Of a stretch of 64,000 bases of DNA, positions 33,828-45,330 are shown piece after piece. The notes beneath the pieces are model-generated. The model made no database searches, was not told the DNA's origin, and worked only from the letters and a program-made list of their open reading frames with translations. The DNA lies in contig JASJFT010000029.1 of assembly GCA_030770425.1 (NCBI GenBank), positions 62,001-126,000 on the forward strand. Reading direction: 5' to 3'. Source of the stretch: Darksidea phi (lineage: Eukaryota; Ascomycota; Dothideomycetes; Pleosporales; Lentitheciaceae). Numbering within the stretch: position 1 is the first letter of the stretch; every line of letters starts with the position of its first letter. Made by a program: the position numbers and the translations under genes.

Positions 33828-35279
33828 ATGTCGTTGCCCCATACCGCAGCGTTTGAGCAGGAGAGGACCGAAAGGTACAATATCTCGCTAGGCATGATGC
33901 CATCGTCCGGATTCCTCACACCGCCATCACCGTACAACATGGAGGCTCGGAGAGACTCCATCGCTTCTTCTCAATCTTCAATGTCCTCGTTTGCGAGCTG
34001 TATGTCGGAGTACTCGGGACCGGTAACGCCGAATTATGATCAGAGTCCCACGAACGAGGAAGGCTTTGTGGACGGTCTGGCCTACGACCTAGGGCAGGAC
34101 TTTCAGAACCCAACGATGCATGGCTTGCCCCTGAGTCAACCACCGAAGGCCTTTGAGTCCGACCAGAGCTTGTACAGTTCATGGCAAATAAAAGCGCATA
34201 CTACGACCTTCGGTGAAAGCCAATCGACGCAATTCCCACCGCAGCTTGTACTGCCCACTGCTGGTGACTTCCCGCAGCCACACATGGTCGAGAATACCGG
34301 CCTAGATGTTGAAATGGTGGCAACCATGGATTCCTCGTGGAGTCAGTTCTCGTCCGTAGTCACTCCGGATATGACGCAGCACTGGGGGAGTCGCACTCTT
34401 GATCATATCATTCCCGACGACACTCTACAGATTTTTTTGGTTCCCCAAATGCAGCAAGCTCAAGAAACCATGCACGCTACGACTCCATCCGCCGCAATGG
34501 TCGACGTCGACAGTGGGTATATACATGTCGGACCAGAGTCTTTCACGAACTCGGACTCATTTCTCCACGCCACATCGGCCTTTGCCCAGTCACCGCAAGA
34601 GGTCTCTTTCAAGAAGGAAAGCTCGCCAATGCTGAAACATGAGTCGGACGGTGAGGACGTGTCACCGCGGTTGACACGATCGATATACGTTTCACCTACT
34701 GGAGGCAAGTCCGTGAAAAAGGAACGACGGTCCCGTGTGACGAGGAAGCGATCAAAGGCTGGTAAACGCAACGAAGGCTTCAACGAAATTGACGACAAGA
34801 AAGTTGCCGCTATGCTAGATGGTATTGGGCTGTCCAAGGATGATGTGAAGTTGTTCCAGGATGGTTTTGCACTTCTGGAGAACGAAGAGACGGGCGAGTG
34901 CGAATTTGTTCTTACGGAAGCCAAAAGCGCAAAATTGCGATGTACACGCATGGATAAGCGCACAGGTGTCCGCTGCAGCAGCCGATTTATAAGGCAAGAA
35001 CATCTGAAGCGACATGAAAAGACGCACAACGGTAAATGCGACTTTATCTGCAAATCATGCGGCAGGCCATTCAACCGCCATGACAATTTACAAGCGCACA
35101 TCCTCACTCACCTTCGTCTACCTGGCAAGAAGGAGGGCCGAAACACGAAGATGACAATGGCAGAAATCATCAAGAAACATTGCTCGGACCCTGTCACCGG
35201 CCCAAAGTTGATGGACAAGCTGCGTCAGAAGTGGAAGACGGAGGTAGGCGACGAATGCATCGAAGACGTAATCGCATAA
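33828..35279 (+). CDS. C2H2 zinc finger transcription factor
   Basis: Single exon of 483 residues. The long N-terminal part is Ser/Gln/Pro-rich, typical of an activation region (SSQSSMSSFASCMSEYSG). A basic stretch VKKERRSRVTRKRSKAGKR near residue 300 is a likely nuclear localisation signal. Two C-terminal fingers lie at about residues 370-430: the first has an enlarged Cys-Cys loop (CTRMDKRTGVRC, then HLKRHEKTH), and the second is canonical (CKSCGRPFNRHDNLQAHILTH pattern, C-X2-C-X12-H-X3-H). This pair near the C-terminus after a long unstructured part resembles the fungal developmental regulator group that includes BrlA-like proteins. I cannot place it in that group with confidence. A CTAAT...CGCAG just upstream suggests an intron in the 5' leader. 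Confidence 0.88.
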   Translation: MSLPHTAAFEQERTERYNISLGMMPSSGFLTPPSPYNMEARRDSIASSQSSMSSFASCMSEYSGPVTPNYDQSPTNEEGFVDGLAYDLGQDFQNPTMHGLPLSQPPKAFESDQSLYSSWQIKAHTTTFGESQSTQFPPQLVLPTAGDFPQPHMVENTGLDVEMVATMDSSWSQFSSVVTPDMTQHWGSRTLDHIIPDDTLQIFLVPQMQQAQETMHATTPSAAMVDVDSGYIHVGPESFTNSDSFLHATSAFAQSPQEVSFKKESSPMLKHESDGEDVSPRLTRSIYVSPTGGKSVKKERRSRVTRKRSKAGKRNEGFNEIDDKKVAAMLDGIGLSKDDVKLFQDGFALLENEETGECEFVLTEAKSAKLRCTRMDKRTGVRCSSRFIRQEHLKRHEKTHNGKCDFICKSCGRPFNRHDNLQAHILTHLRLPGKKEGRNTKMTMAEIIKKHCSDPVTGPKLMDKLRQKWKTEVGDECIEDVIA

Positions 35280-35967
35280 GTGGCTCGCTCCCCTGTACAA
35301 AGCACACAGTTCGGTATGTTTGGAGTTGGACGGTTGTTGGCGTATCGGAGTAATACTGTCCTTCTGGTGTTCTATCAATATTTTGCTATACATGTAGTCT
35401 AGTTTCTGTTTGGATATAGGCATGTAATGTATGAAACGATGAGGTACAGACTTGTGACGGAAAGAGTGGGCTTACTCACACCAAACGAGAGCTTTGTGCA
35501 TCCCTCGTGATTCTCATTTCGGCAAACAGTCGATTCGATCGAACGTAGAGGACGTGCGCCAGAGTTGCAGCGAGAGGGTGAAGTTGTGCAACGTAAGGTC
35601 GTGATGAGGTTGAAACGGTGGCGGCGCTAACAGTGCCCCTGGGCTAGCGCAATCTGACGGTGTAAATGAGGGGCCGTCAAATGAGACGCTGAACCTAATA
35701 TGGCCGAAAGGGATCGGAAATGTGAAGCAGTATCATCACCATCATAAACGGTGAACGTATCGGAGATGACGTGGGCGGATTTGGGGGTTGCACTCCACTC
35801 AAGGTACTATGACGTCGCTGCCCCTCGTTTGAGCTTCGGGCCAGGCCTGGAAGTTGGGGCGGGGATACCGACACAGCCAACATGCAGCAGCCCAGGTCCT
35901 ATAAGGTGGAAAGAGGTCGCTTCGGATAAATAAAATCCATCTTTTGTTCTCTAGCTTGAGATCCACG
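35280..35967. other. Intergenic region
   Basis: Downstream flank of the C2H2 gene and promoter of the dehydrogenase gene. No other feature found. Confidence 0.5.
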
Positions 35968-37058
35968 ATGACTCCTGCGCCAGTAGATATCCCCACGAAA
36001 GACCTCTTCAGGTTAGATGGGAGGACAATATTGAGTGCGGCACAATATTCAATCTTCGACCACGAGATATTGGCTTACCTGAAAATACAGTTTCCGGAGG
36101 TACTGGTGCAGTAGGCACGACCGTAGGCAGAGCGATTCTTGAGAGCGGAGGCGATGTCGTCTTGGTGGACGTTGCATCGTCCCCAAACGAACAGATGTGG
36201 AGTACGCTGTTCCCTCCATAGCATTCCAATTACCGTCTAATATCAGCAGGAATGATCGAACAGATCTCTGCCATGAACGGTACCAAGGCCTGGTATCACC
36301 AACTAAACGTCATCGATGCCGATGGCGCTGCTCAAGTCTTCGACACCATCCGCAAAGAGCTCCGACACCCACTTCGCGGTCTCGTAGCATGCGCAGGTAT
36401 CTCTGGAGAATGCGATGCTTGTGACTACCCTATCGACATCTTCCGGGAGATCCTGGATGTTAATATTACCGGGACGTTTATTACTGCCCAAGCAGTCGCG
36501 AAAGAAATGCATCGGGCTAACGTACCTGGTAGTATGGTATTGGTCGCCAGCATGAGTGGGTGGGTTTCTAACCGGGTAGGTATTCGCGTCGACACGCTCT
36601 CCAGATGATGCTGATAGATCAGGGAATCAATACGGCTGCGTACAATGCCTCCAAATCAGCTGTCCACCAGCTCGCCCGTTCCTTAGCTGCCGAGCTGGCA
36701 CACCCCCAAAACACTTTCCCAGGCCGCACTCCTGGCGATGCGAACCCCAACCCTGAAGCAGAACGGAGAGCGTATCCGCCAATCCGTGTTAATACCCTCA
36801 GTCCAGGCCACATCGACACGCCGATCGTCGAAGCGGCGAAGTCAAGGGGTTTGGTGGACGAGTGGGCAAAGCAAAATATGCTAGGGAGAATTAGTCAGAC
36901 GGAGGAGTATAGGGCGCCTGTGTTGTTTCTGTTGGCGGACGGGGCGAGTTATATGACCGGCGCGGTGGGTATTTAGGAGTAGCATGGATGGAACGGGCAA
37001 TTGCTAACCATGCTGTCTATAGGATCTCCGTATCGATGGCGGTCACTGCGCGTGGTAG
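35968..37058 (+). CDS. Short-chain dehydrogenase/reductase (SDR)
   Basis: Five exons, 35968-36034, 36091-36201, 36250-36575, 36623-36964 and 37023-37058, with introns of 56, 48, 47 and 58 bp, join to 293 residues. SDR enzymes are NAD(P)-dependent oxidoreductases. Motifs in order: a glycine-rich nucleotide loop ILISGGTGAVG made by splicing exons 1 and 2, an acidic residue after beta-2 (VVLVDVA) favouring NAD, the NAG-type ACAGISG, the catalytic serine in VASMSG, and YNASK carrying the catalytic Tyr and Lys. RVNTLSPGHIDTP and a C-terminal TGADLRIDGGHCAW follow. All catalytic residues are present. The second acceptor is a CAGCAG tandem, so ThrGly or Arg may appear at the junction. Similar fungal enzymes reduce sugars or polyols; the substrate is unknown. 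Confidence 0.9.
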
Positions 37059-37417
37059 ACGCTGAACACAATCGTTTGAACTCCTTTCAAGCGCAATGCT
37101 GAAGATGCCTAAGATCTAGAGGAAGGCTATGGACAGGGTTGCGGCGGAGCGGTATACAGGACGGAGATCCGAGATGATACAACCTTGGAATACACTCTCA
37201 AGTAAAGCATCGTAGATTATATAGCCTGCACAAACTGCCTCTACACCAAAGAGGTTTAGTGTCATGATATGGTGCGATCGAAGATCCCGCTGATTCTGTG
37301 CTACGGTGCTAGGCTAAGGGCACGCCACCCAAGAAACAGAGCGTTTGTACAGCACTTGAGGGCTGTTTCCACCTTCTGAGATCTGTATCCAAAGTCTACC
37401 GGCGGACGTGTGGCGTA
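37059..37417. other. Intergenic region
   Basis: Between the dehydrogenase and the broken zinc-cluster gene. Nothing recognised. Confidence 0.5.
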
Positions 37418-39836
37418 ATGTCTGGTCAGCGCCTAATCCCTCCCAAAGCAGAAAATGCACAAAAAAGGGCGCAAAAGCCGCCCTCGCAGCGGCTAGCTTG
37501 ACTAAAGTCGGGGTCGCATGCCGGGGCTGCCAGACGCGACGCATCAAGGTAATCTCGTACCCGTCTCCTTTTTCACCTTGTCTGTTCCTCCCCCATCTTG
37601 ATACTCCTCGCAATCTCCTTCGTGTAACTGTTAGTTGACCTGTCACTCGATGGTAGTGCGGTGGAGCTCGGCCATGTGGAGCGTGCGCCCAGCGGGGCTC
37701 ACAATGCGAGTATGCGACAACTCCCGGACAAACACATCTACAGGTCAAGAAGGAGAAGATTAAGGAGCTCGAGAACGATAAGAGCGCCATGTTCGAGATT
37801 CTATGGTATCTCCAAACAACTTCTCCCGACAAGGCGTCCAGGTTCTTGCAGCACCTTCGATCCGTACGGTGCGGTGATTACGGATCCATGCTTGGATATG
37901 TCGCCCAAGCGAGGAGCGGCTTATCATCTGGACTCCGTCCCCCATCAGAATATACGCCGGCAAACATTGGTGGTCGAGCTCACGTTGACCTTTCAATTCC
38001 AGAGGTGATGCGATACCAGCAGTCACCGTTCCTCACGGGCCAGGATGTGGCAGGATCACCCATCATTCCAAGTCCACCTCCTGGACAAGACGCTACAATA
38101 CACGGTATCAAAGCAGCTGTTGACATGTTCTTCATGTGCATCGGTGGCCTTTTCTACGTGTCTGACAAATCGGATGTGGACAAGACGATTGAGCGTTTCA
38201 CTGCGTCTACCGATGGCATGACCCTTGCCGATCTTGTTAGCAATGCCCGTAGTCTTGAAGAGAAGACGCTTGCGGCCGAGTTGGCGGGTATGGCGACCAT
38301 GGGCATTCTTCACCTGCGACTCAGGGTTCCGGAAAGGGCATCATCGGCGCAGCTAGCAGACTATCTATACGTTGTTGCAAACATGGTCTAGACACTGCCA
38401 TCCAATACAACCCACTCCGAGCTATGAAAGTTTGTCTACTGCTGGCCTTCTACAACATTGCTCTCCATGCTACCGTAGCTCTAGCATATATTGATGGGTG
38501 TTTACCTGTCGCACTGTCTTCCTCGATCGTTAACCAGCTCAGAACTTGGGTTCTCACTAACGCGGCACAACGGCCTCGATTCTGAGATTGTTCCTTTCGG
38601 AATGTCTTAGACCGAGTTTTCAGATCATAGGCGGACACGTCAAACGCTCGTTCATCTTCAATGGTTAGTCGCTACTTCGCAACTGCCTCAAGCTTCTCAT
38701 CTTATTGCAGTTCGCTGAGCGCTTCCTTAGATTATGTTCCCAAAACTTTAAATGCAAGCCTAAAACTCGTCGTCGATGAAGAAGACGCGCCCCTGCGCAC
38801 ATCATCCAACATCAAGCAGTCAAGATCACAGTGCTCAAAGCAGCAGTTCTGCATCTACTTCCTGGTGGGTCTGTGTCTGAAGCAATGGTGGCAGATCTAC
38901 GAGGAAAGATGAGTTTTTTCCACAAATCGATGCCGAGCTGGATGAGCCTCAGTCGTCTTTTGATGGAAGACCAAGGTAGCTCGGCCTCCGGCTTGCGCGG
39001 AGTGATCTTTTACGTCCACCTCTTCTACCTCTCGGCAATGATATTTCTCTCTCGTCGGCTTATTATAGCACACATTCCTCTTAACTCCGTCGGAAGAATC
39101 GTTGTTCCGCGCCAGTCCAGCCAGGCCATCGAAGAGGGGTTTATGGCAGCAAAAACCAATGCGCGGGTTTTAGACCTGATGCTTACTGCGGGAAGCGTTG
39201 TCCAAACGTGCTGGCTTTCCCTGTAAGTACTTATCCCAAACTGTTGATCATCCTTCATCTAATGACGATAGATTCACTGCGCATACCGCATGCATCATGA
39301 TCACGTACGGTGCAATCCAGAAGGCTCTGAGCGGCTTGCACCCAACAGGTTGGGCTGACGACATCCAGCTCATCTCGAAGTGCTTCCGTACGCTCACTTA
39401 CTGTGCCGAAAAAGACGCATTGGCCGGAGTTTTTCGCGACAACCTCAATAGGTATATCACTGTGCTCCAGGACTTCAATGGACGGAATGATATCCCGGGG
39501 CAGGAGCAGGAAGCCTCATTGGGCGATGTCCTTTTCACAATTCATCCGGGTATGACGTATTTGCATGCTGCAGCTCGCGATCTGCTCCGCTTCATTCATC
39601 GCCCATTCGACGGTTTACAGAACCCGCCTCTTCAAGCAACTGTGGGGAACTGCATAGAGGCGGCGCTGGGCACGCATGTAGAGTGGCTGTGGAAGCTGAA
39701 GGGCGGTAGCTGCGCGACACCTGAGACGGCGCCTGGAATGGCTGATATGGGCGATCCTACGAATGGTGGGCTGCAGCAGCATGATTTACAGAGCTGGACG
39801 ACCTGGACACCCCCGGCTGTCACACGAGTGGGATGA
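37418..39836 (+). pseudogene. Zn2Cys6 transcription factor, disrupted
   Basis: The zinc cluster is split by a 108-bp intron (37549-37656): CRGCQTRRIK joins to CGGARPCGACAQRGSQCEY, with correct Gal4-type spacing. A coiled-coil linker (VKKEKIKELENDKSAMFEIL) and a fungal transcription-factor middle region follow, ending near VTRVG at 39836. The frame is broken four times. A shift of one base lies between the likely start MSGQRLIPPKAENAQK at 37418 and the cluster, near 37465-37490. A second one-base loss lies at about 38386, after YLYVVANM. An in-frame TAG sits at 38608-38610 (between PFGMS and TEFSDHRRT), and a third one-base loss is at about 38819 (before KITVLKAAVLHLL). Further introns fit at 38498-38537, 38664-38710 and 39223-39271. 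Other genes in the window are intact, so this looks like real decay rather than poor sequence, although homopolymer errors could explain single shifts. Confidence 0.75.
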
Positions 39837-40840
39837 TCGCGGCTTGGTTTCTCCACTCGAGAAGCAGAATGTGTGGAGTTGAGTGGAGCTCATCGCAGAT
39901 TCAGGGGGCCCTGGTGGGGATCCACTGTAATGGCTGCATGAACCCCGTACGATTCACGAGACTCCCCTGGAAAACGTTTCAATCCAGAACAATACTATGA
40001 CTTATACACAACTTACCTCCTTACGATCGACATTACTGTGCACAGCTCTACAGCTCTAGTATCGTGTATAAGGTCTGGGTATAGGACCTCTACTGTGTAC
40101 AAAACTGCTACTGTGTTGCGTGCGGACCTCACACAAGACGCTCTCACCATACTGTATAAATCCAACGAAATAACTACACAACTTGCCCGATCATGTCAAT
40201 TAACTCGTCGAGCAATGCAAGCCGGGTCCAATCCACAGTTCATGCCCATGAATGAGCACTGCATGTAAAAGAGAGAGGTTACTGAGAAACGAGCAATGTG
40301 TTTATATACCCTCTAGCAGGTGCAGTCTAAGGGGTTCAGAGTCCCGACTGAAATATTCCTACAGCCATCTAACGTAGTACCTCTTCTTTTCTTTTTTGCA
40401 CCTCAGAAGAGCGAAGCATGCTTTGGCAGTTTCAAGCAAGGAATCGATCATTAAAAGAGTTATCTTTCATATACTGTCGCTACATGCGCATTGTCAGACC
40501 TCGTCTATAAGTGCAAATGAAGAGCAAACAAAAAAGCGAATGAAACTACCTAAGGTACAGGGGGGAGGACGTAAGAAATATACATGCTTCTGCCACCCTG
40601 TCAACACTATATTTGTCCATATAATAGACTCTCCCCTCCCAAAATGTACATGCTCGCCTCCCAGACCGTGTGAAACGCTGCAAATCGTGCAAATGCCAAT
40701 ATCCAGGTAACGGTAAAACGCCAATGCCAGACCCCGCATGTCCTCGTGGACCTGGTATAAATCCAATGCAACTTCTTACAGCGCTAAAATGCATCTCCCA
40801 GCGCGGCATCCACCTCGTTGTTACAGATTCAGAGCTCGAT
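39837..40840. other. Intergenic region with a dispersed repeat
   Basis: Holds repeat copy A (40031-40170) and otherwise only short frames, plus the downstream flank of PIS1. Confidence 0.5.
40031..40170 (+). repeat. Dispersed repeat, copy A
   Basis: This segment, beginning TACTGTGCACAGCTCTACAG, matches 50491-50620 along its length and in the same orientation, with scattered substitutions. Neither copy shows coding capacity or terminal inverted repeats that I can see. It is likely a fragment of a transposon or a solo terminal repeat. Confidence 0.75.
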
Positions 40841-42038
40841 CTACTCTGTTTTCTTTCCATTCTTGCGGGGAAGTCTCTGCCTCTTCCGCTCCAATAAATC
40901 GCCCTCAGCGAGCCACTTGCTCGCCTTGACCAGCTGAATCACGTTGATCCACTGCTTTCCGAGCATGACGGGCGCAGAGATGATGGTGAGAACCCAGGGA
41001 ACGGTTGAGTCCATCTTGTTAGCCCTAGATACCGTATAAGCACTATTTTGTATTATATTCTGAGAGAGATGCTAACCTAGCATATTCCATAGCTCCCGCA
41101 GACCACGGGCTTGTAAAGATCATCGAGGGCTTCGGCGCTACGGGAGTGCCCATTTGGAGGGACGCGGGAGACTCGCTGTCTCTGAGCAGGGTCGGGGAGA
41201 GCAACGGCGAGGAAAACGAGAGGAGATAGAGGGCGATAAAGAAGAGTTCGTTGAGCGCGCAAAAGGTGAAAAGGACTTTCTGTTGGAGTTGTCAGTCTGA
41301 CTCTGCCGTTCCATCCGAGAAAACACGACGGGCAACGTACGTTGTTTGAGTAGTACATCTTCAGTACCCAACTCCGACTCTCATCCACCTTCTTATGACT
41401 CTGCCCGCTCCCTCCCATACTCAGCGTTGCGTACATGTGCATATAGTGGCTCGCCAGATCCAAGCTGATCAGCCCCTGGAACACGATGCTCCACCGCGGC
41501 CATGCACTCGCCAAGAAAACAAGCAAGCACGCGGTTGTGCACCGATCCGTAACCATGTCCAGTACCGCGCCAAATTTTGTGCTTTGTCCGAAGTGTCGGG
41601 CTGCGAGCCCGTCGAGGGCGTCGAGGAGACAGGATATGCTGTAGAGGAGCGAGCAGGTGCGCGGGTGCAACGGCATGTAATAGAGGGAGGCGACGGCGAG
41701 GACGACGCGAGAGTAGCCTGGCGCTTGTTAGTTGGGGGGGGGGGGGGGGGGGGGGGGGGAGAGGAGGGGGGGGGGGGGGGGGGGTTGGGTAAAATAGAGA
41801 AAATTTGGGCCGGGGGGGTTTTGGNNNNNNNNNCCCCCCCCCCCCCCCCCCCCCGCCCCCCCCCCCCCCCCCCCCCCCCCCCGCCCCCCCCCCCCCCCCC
41901 CCCCCCCGGGGGCAGAAGAGGGGACATACCGATCAGGTTGGGATAAAAGAGGAAAATATTCTCCTCGTCGTCTTTGGCTGTCTTCGCTGATGTGACAGCG
42001 ACGCCATTACCGTTGGCCGTGGACCGTGGCTCCGGCAT
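40841..42038 (-). CDS. PIS1: Phosphatidylinositol synthase (CDP-alcohol phosphatidyltransferase)
   Basis: Four exons, 41930-42038, 41341-41717, 41077-41279 and 40841-41024, join to 290 residues. The enzyme makes phosphatidylinositol from CDP-diacylglycerol and myo-inositol in the ER membrane. The signature DGx2ARx8Gx3Dx3D is intact: DGLAARHFGQ, then G, D and D within KFGAVLDMVTDR. Multiple hydrophobic segments follow (LLVFLASAWPRWSIVFQGLI, LFTFCALNELFFIALYLLSF). The start MPEPRSTANGNGVAV is followed by FLFYPNLIG, which after splicing joins YSRVVLAVASLYYMPLHPR, as expected for the first membrane helix. The first intron (41718-41929) contains the assembly gap and long G and C runs, so its true length is unknown, but both splice sites are clear (GTATGT and CGCCAG). 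The C-terminus is basic (RKRQRLPRKNGKK). Confidence 0.95.
41734..41907. other. Poly-G tract, N gap and poly-C tract inside a PIS1 intron
   Basis: A run of about 26 G at 41734-41759 and another G-rich run to 41784 lie left of nine N (41825-41833). To the right, 41834-41907 is nearly pure C. The two arms are complementary and could fold on each other. Either a true homopolymeric tract or, more likely, a read artefact around a hard-to-sequence spot. Confidence 0.95.
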
Positions 42039-42799
42039 TGCGTGCAGAAAGTGGTGTATCTCCTCGAATTCCGCGAGCGTCGGGCTATATAGTGTCCTAG
42101 ATAGACTAGGCAGTAGGTCTTGTCGCGTGTCAAGCTTACTGTGCTCCCCTTCGCGTGATATACCAAGCCCCGAGCGTACGTATGTGCAAGTGTAAACCTA
42201 GGGCGTGGTGCCTTCGGAGGAAGTCCTGAATGACGTCGGTTGGACCGGAAGCACGCGCCAGATGCCTGCCTGCGCTTTCGAAAGGTCCTACGCAAGATAA
42301 CGGGGGCTGGCGGGCGGGCGATGCGTTCGACAAAACTTATTCGAGGCTGCAGGGCTGATAATTAAGGCGATAGTAGAACTAGGGCTGCGGATGTGCGACA
42401 GGGGGATGGATGGTCGCTGTGTGGGATTTGCGAAGACGAGACGCGTTGGTCGGGGGGTTTTCGCCTTTCGAACGGCGGGGTGAATATATGTGAACGATGA
42501 GCACGAAGAAGCGTGGACGCAGAGAATCTGTACAGAGAAAGCGCGGTGGGGTGGGTGACACTGCTGGGAAATTGGCGATGCCATCTTTTGGTCCGCAACG
42601 GTCCGCAGCTGTCCGCCAACGCAAACTAGCCCCCTATGGCAATGTTCAGCATCTTGGCGACCTGGCGCCTGAAGTAAATCGCACGACACCCCTCTGTCAG
42701 TTCCATCATTTGCGCTTCGACTTCAAAGGACAGGAAGAGTCTCATTGCTCAATGCTACATCGGGCGTTCCCAAAGCTAGGAACGAAACTTGAACCAAAC
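42039..42799. other. Upstream region of PIS1, downstream of DRS1
   Basis: Intergenic, with short frames only. Should contain the PIS1 promoter. Confidence 0.5.
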
Positions 42800-45330
42800 T
42801 CATCGCCTTGCCCCCTTTCTAGGACTCTTTGCCTTGAACTTCTGGCCACCCTTTTGACCACCTTTTTGGCCCCCCTTCTGGCCACTCTTCGGACCGCTCT
42901 CTTTGCTCTTAGGTAGCACTTTCATCCCCCTTTCCTCTTTGCCCTTCTTCCACACCTTACCGTCCGTACGAGCATCACGAAGCTCAAGCTTCTTCCGGTC
43001 CTTACCACTAAGCTTCTTCTTTTCCTTTTTTCCGGTGGGACTATTCGGGCCATTCAATTCAGCAGCTCCTTTCTGCTTAGCGGCAGCCTTGTCCTTTTCG
43101 GACTCGAACCATGTGCGCCTCGGCCGCGCTTTGATCTCATCTTCGTGAGTTATGAGGTTCTCACCGCGCTTCAGGTCGCGTTCTGTGATACTCAGGGCTC
43201 GCTCTTCCTTCTCCTCCTGTAGAACTTCGTCGATCTCGTCTTCTATGTCTCGTAGCTTCTTCGACCATTTGTCTGATTCTTCTTGAGGAACTTGTCGACT
43301 GACGACCTTCGCTCCTTGAGCACGGGCGGACTTGACAGCTTGCTTGACGATCTTTCGATCCGGTTCTGCCGCGATGGTGCATGACCGACCGATGCGTCCG
43401 GCACGAGCCGTACGACCAACACGATGAAGGTAGATCTCGTGTGATTGTGGAGCCTCGTAGTTGATGACGGTTGAGACGTTTTTGATATCGAGACCGCGTG
43501 AGGCGACATCAGTAGCCAGTAGGTAAGAGGACTTCCCAGAGCGAAATGCCTCGACACTTTGGATGCGCTAGAGCGAGGTTAGTATAATGTTATAATAGAG
43601 AGGCGGTGATGATGTAGACCTACCTGTTCCTGGCTCATGTTACCGTGCAACTCGCTCGCTTTCAACCCGCAGAGACCAAACACCACTCTGACTCTGTGTG
43701 CTTCCTTCTTCTGCCGGAAGAAAATGATGACTCGATCAGTGTATATATTCTCACAGATATACATGAGACAAGCAAGTCGCTTGTCTTCCTTCCCCTGCCT
43801 CAACCTGACAAACTCTTGAGTAAGGCCGGCTACAGTTTGCTTCTTGGCGTCCACCATCAAGCGCACAGGTCGGCTCATACCAATACTGATAAGTTTGTCG
43901 ACCGAGCTAGTCATCGTCGCAGAAAACAACATGGTTTGTCTTGACTTCGGGATTGTAGTCAAAATCTCGCTCAGCTGACTCTCGAAACCTTCTTCAAGCA
44001 TGCGATCGGCTTCATCGAGAACGAGAATCTCCAGAGTATCGACCTGGAATCCAGCAGAGTTGCGCATATGATCGATAAATCGGCCTGGCGTAGCAATGAC
44101 AACGTCCGGCTTAGTTTTCAACACCGCCTCCTGCTCGCGAGAGGAGAAACCACCAGCCATTAGCGCAAAAGTAATGTCGGTAAACGCAGCAAGCTTTTGT
44201 GCCACGTTGAAACACTGAACTGCTAACTCACGCGTCGGCATAAAGATCGCAACGCGAGTAGTGGGTATTTTTTTTGGTCGGTATAGTAGTCGTTCAAGGA
44301 TGGGAATAAGAAAGGCAGCGGTCTTCCCGGAACCGGTGACAGCGCCTCCAACGACGTCCTTTCCTTCCATTGCGATCGGGATTGTTTTGGATTGAATAGG
44401 TGTCGGCTCAGTAAAGCCTACCGAGGCAAGGCCTTTAAGAATCGGTCGTGACAGGGACATGCTTTGGAAAGATCCTGCACTCTTCTTTTTCTTAGGAGTA
44501 TTACTTTCTTCGGGCGCGAAGAACTCGGCAGCTTTCTTTGCCTCCGCTGCATCTTCGTGGTCGCTATCGTCTTCTGATCCAAGGGCTTCAAGGTCCATCG
44601 GGTGCGCGACAGGAGCAGCAATAGACTCATTATCGGAGTCATCATTGTCCTGCTCAGAGCCAGACCCTTTTCCATCGCTGCCTTCTGCTTCTGATTCCTC
44701 GTCGTCCTCATCGTCCTCTCCATCGGAACTCTCAGCACCCATACCGAAGCCATCCTCAGCTAGTAGCTCATCATCGTCCCCGAAACCCTCCAACTCCACG
44801 TCTACATCCTCAGCTTTGTCAACCTCTTCCGCCTCCTCTAACTCCTCAGCTTTCGCCTTCTTGTTTCTTCTCCGCTTAATGATATCGTCTACATCCACCG
44901 CCGTAGCCTTCTTCTCAGCATTCTTCTCCTGCGCCCAGGTAGCTTTTTCGTTTCCCCACCCGTCAAACTCCTCCACGAAACCGGTGTCTATATCGCCTGC
45001 GGCAAACTCAAAGTCGCTCGCAATATCATCGTTGTCCTCGACATCTTCTCCTGGCTCTGCGATGGCCTTCTGGGCTTCATCGACTTCGTCGTTTTCCGGT
45101 TCTGGTTCGGCTTGTTTGCCTTTCTTGCCTCTCTTACTTTTTTTGGCCTTCTTCATATGTGTTTCCTTTGGTGTGACGTTTAGGTCCGGGTCCTCTGCAA
45201 ATTTACGCTTCTTCCCGCGGCCAGAGAGTTTCGGTGCACCGCTAGAAGTGCCCTCGAGGCCTCCGTCATCGGACACATCGTCGTGATCGGAGATGGTAAA
45301 CACAAAGTCGTCGTCGACTCTGATTGCCAT
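42800..45330 (-). CDS. DRS1: DEAD-box RNA helicase Drs1/DDX27
   Basis: Two exons, 43624-45330 and 42800-43567, flank a 56-bp intron (GTAGGT donor, CTCTAG acceptor), giving 824 residues. Drs1 is a nucleolar ATP-dependent helicase needed for 60S ribosomal subunit assembly. The first 300 or so residues are very acidic with Lys-rich nuclear signals. The core has the Q motif (GFTEPTPIQ), motif [24 protein letters not shown] (VLDEADRML), SAT, then after the intron [17 protein letters not shown] and motif [12 protein letters not shown]. The helicase C-terminal domain begins just before the intron ([14 protein letters not shown]). The tail is basic and ends with four GQK/GGQK units before [10 protein letters not shown]. 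The start [15 protein letters not shown] is preferred over in-frame upstream codons because Drs1 proteins begin close to this acidic segment. All helicase motifs are intact. Confidence 0.96.

Noticed and set aside
38498..38537. Possible fifth lesion in the zinc-cluster pseudogene
   Set aside because: A GTGTTT donor and TTAACCAG acceptor restore the frame as a 40-bp intron, so no mutation is needed there.
44459..45286. 275-codon plus-strand frame opposite DRS1
   Set aside because: It is a Ser-rich shadow of the acidic Drs1 N-terminus, an expected antisense artefact.
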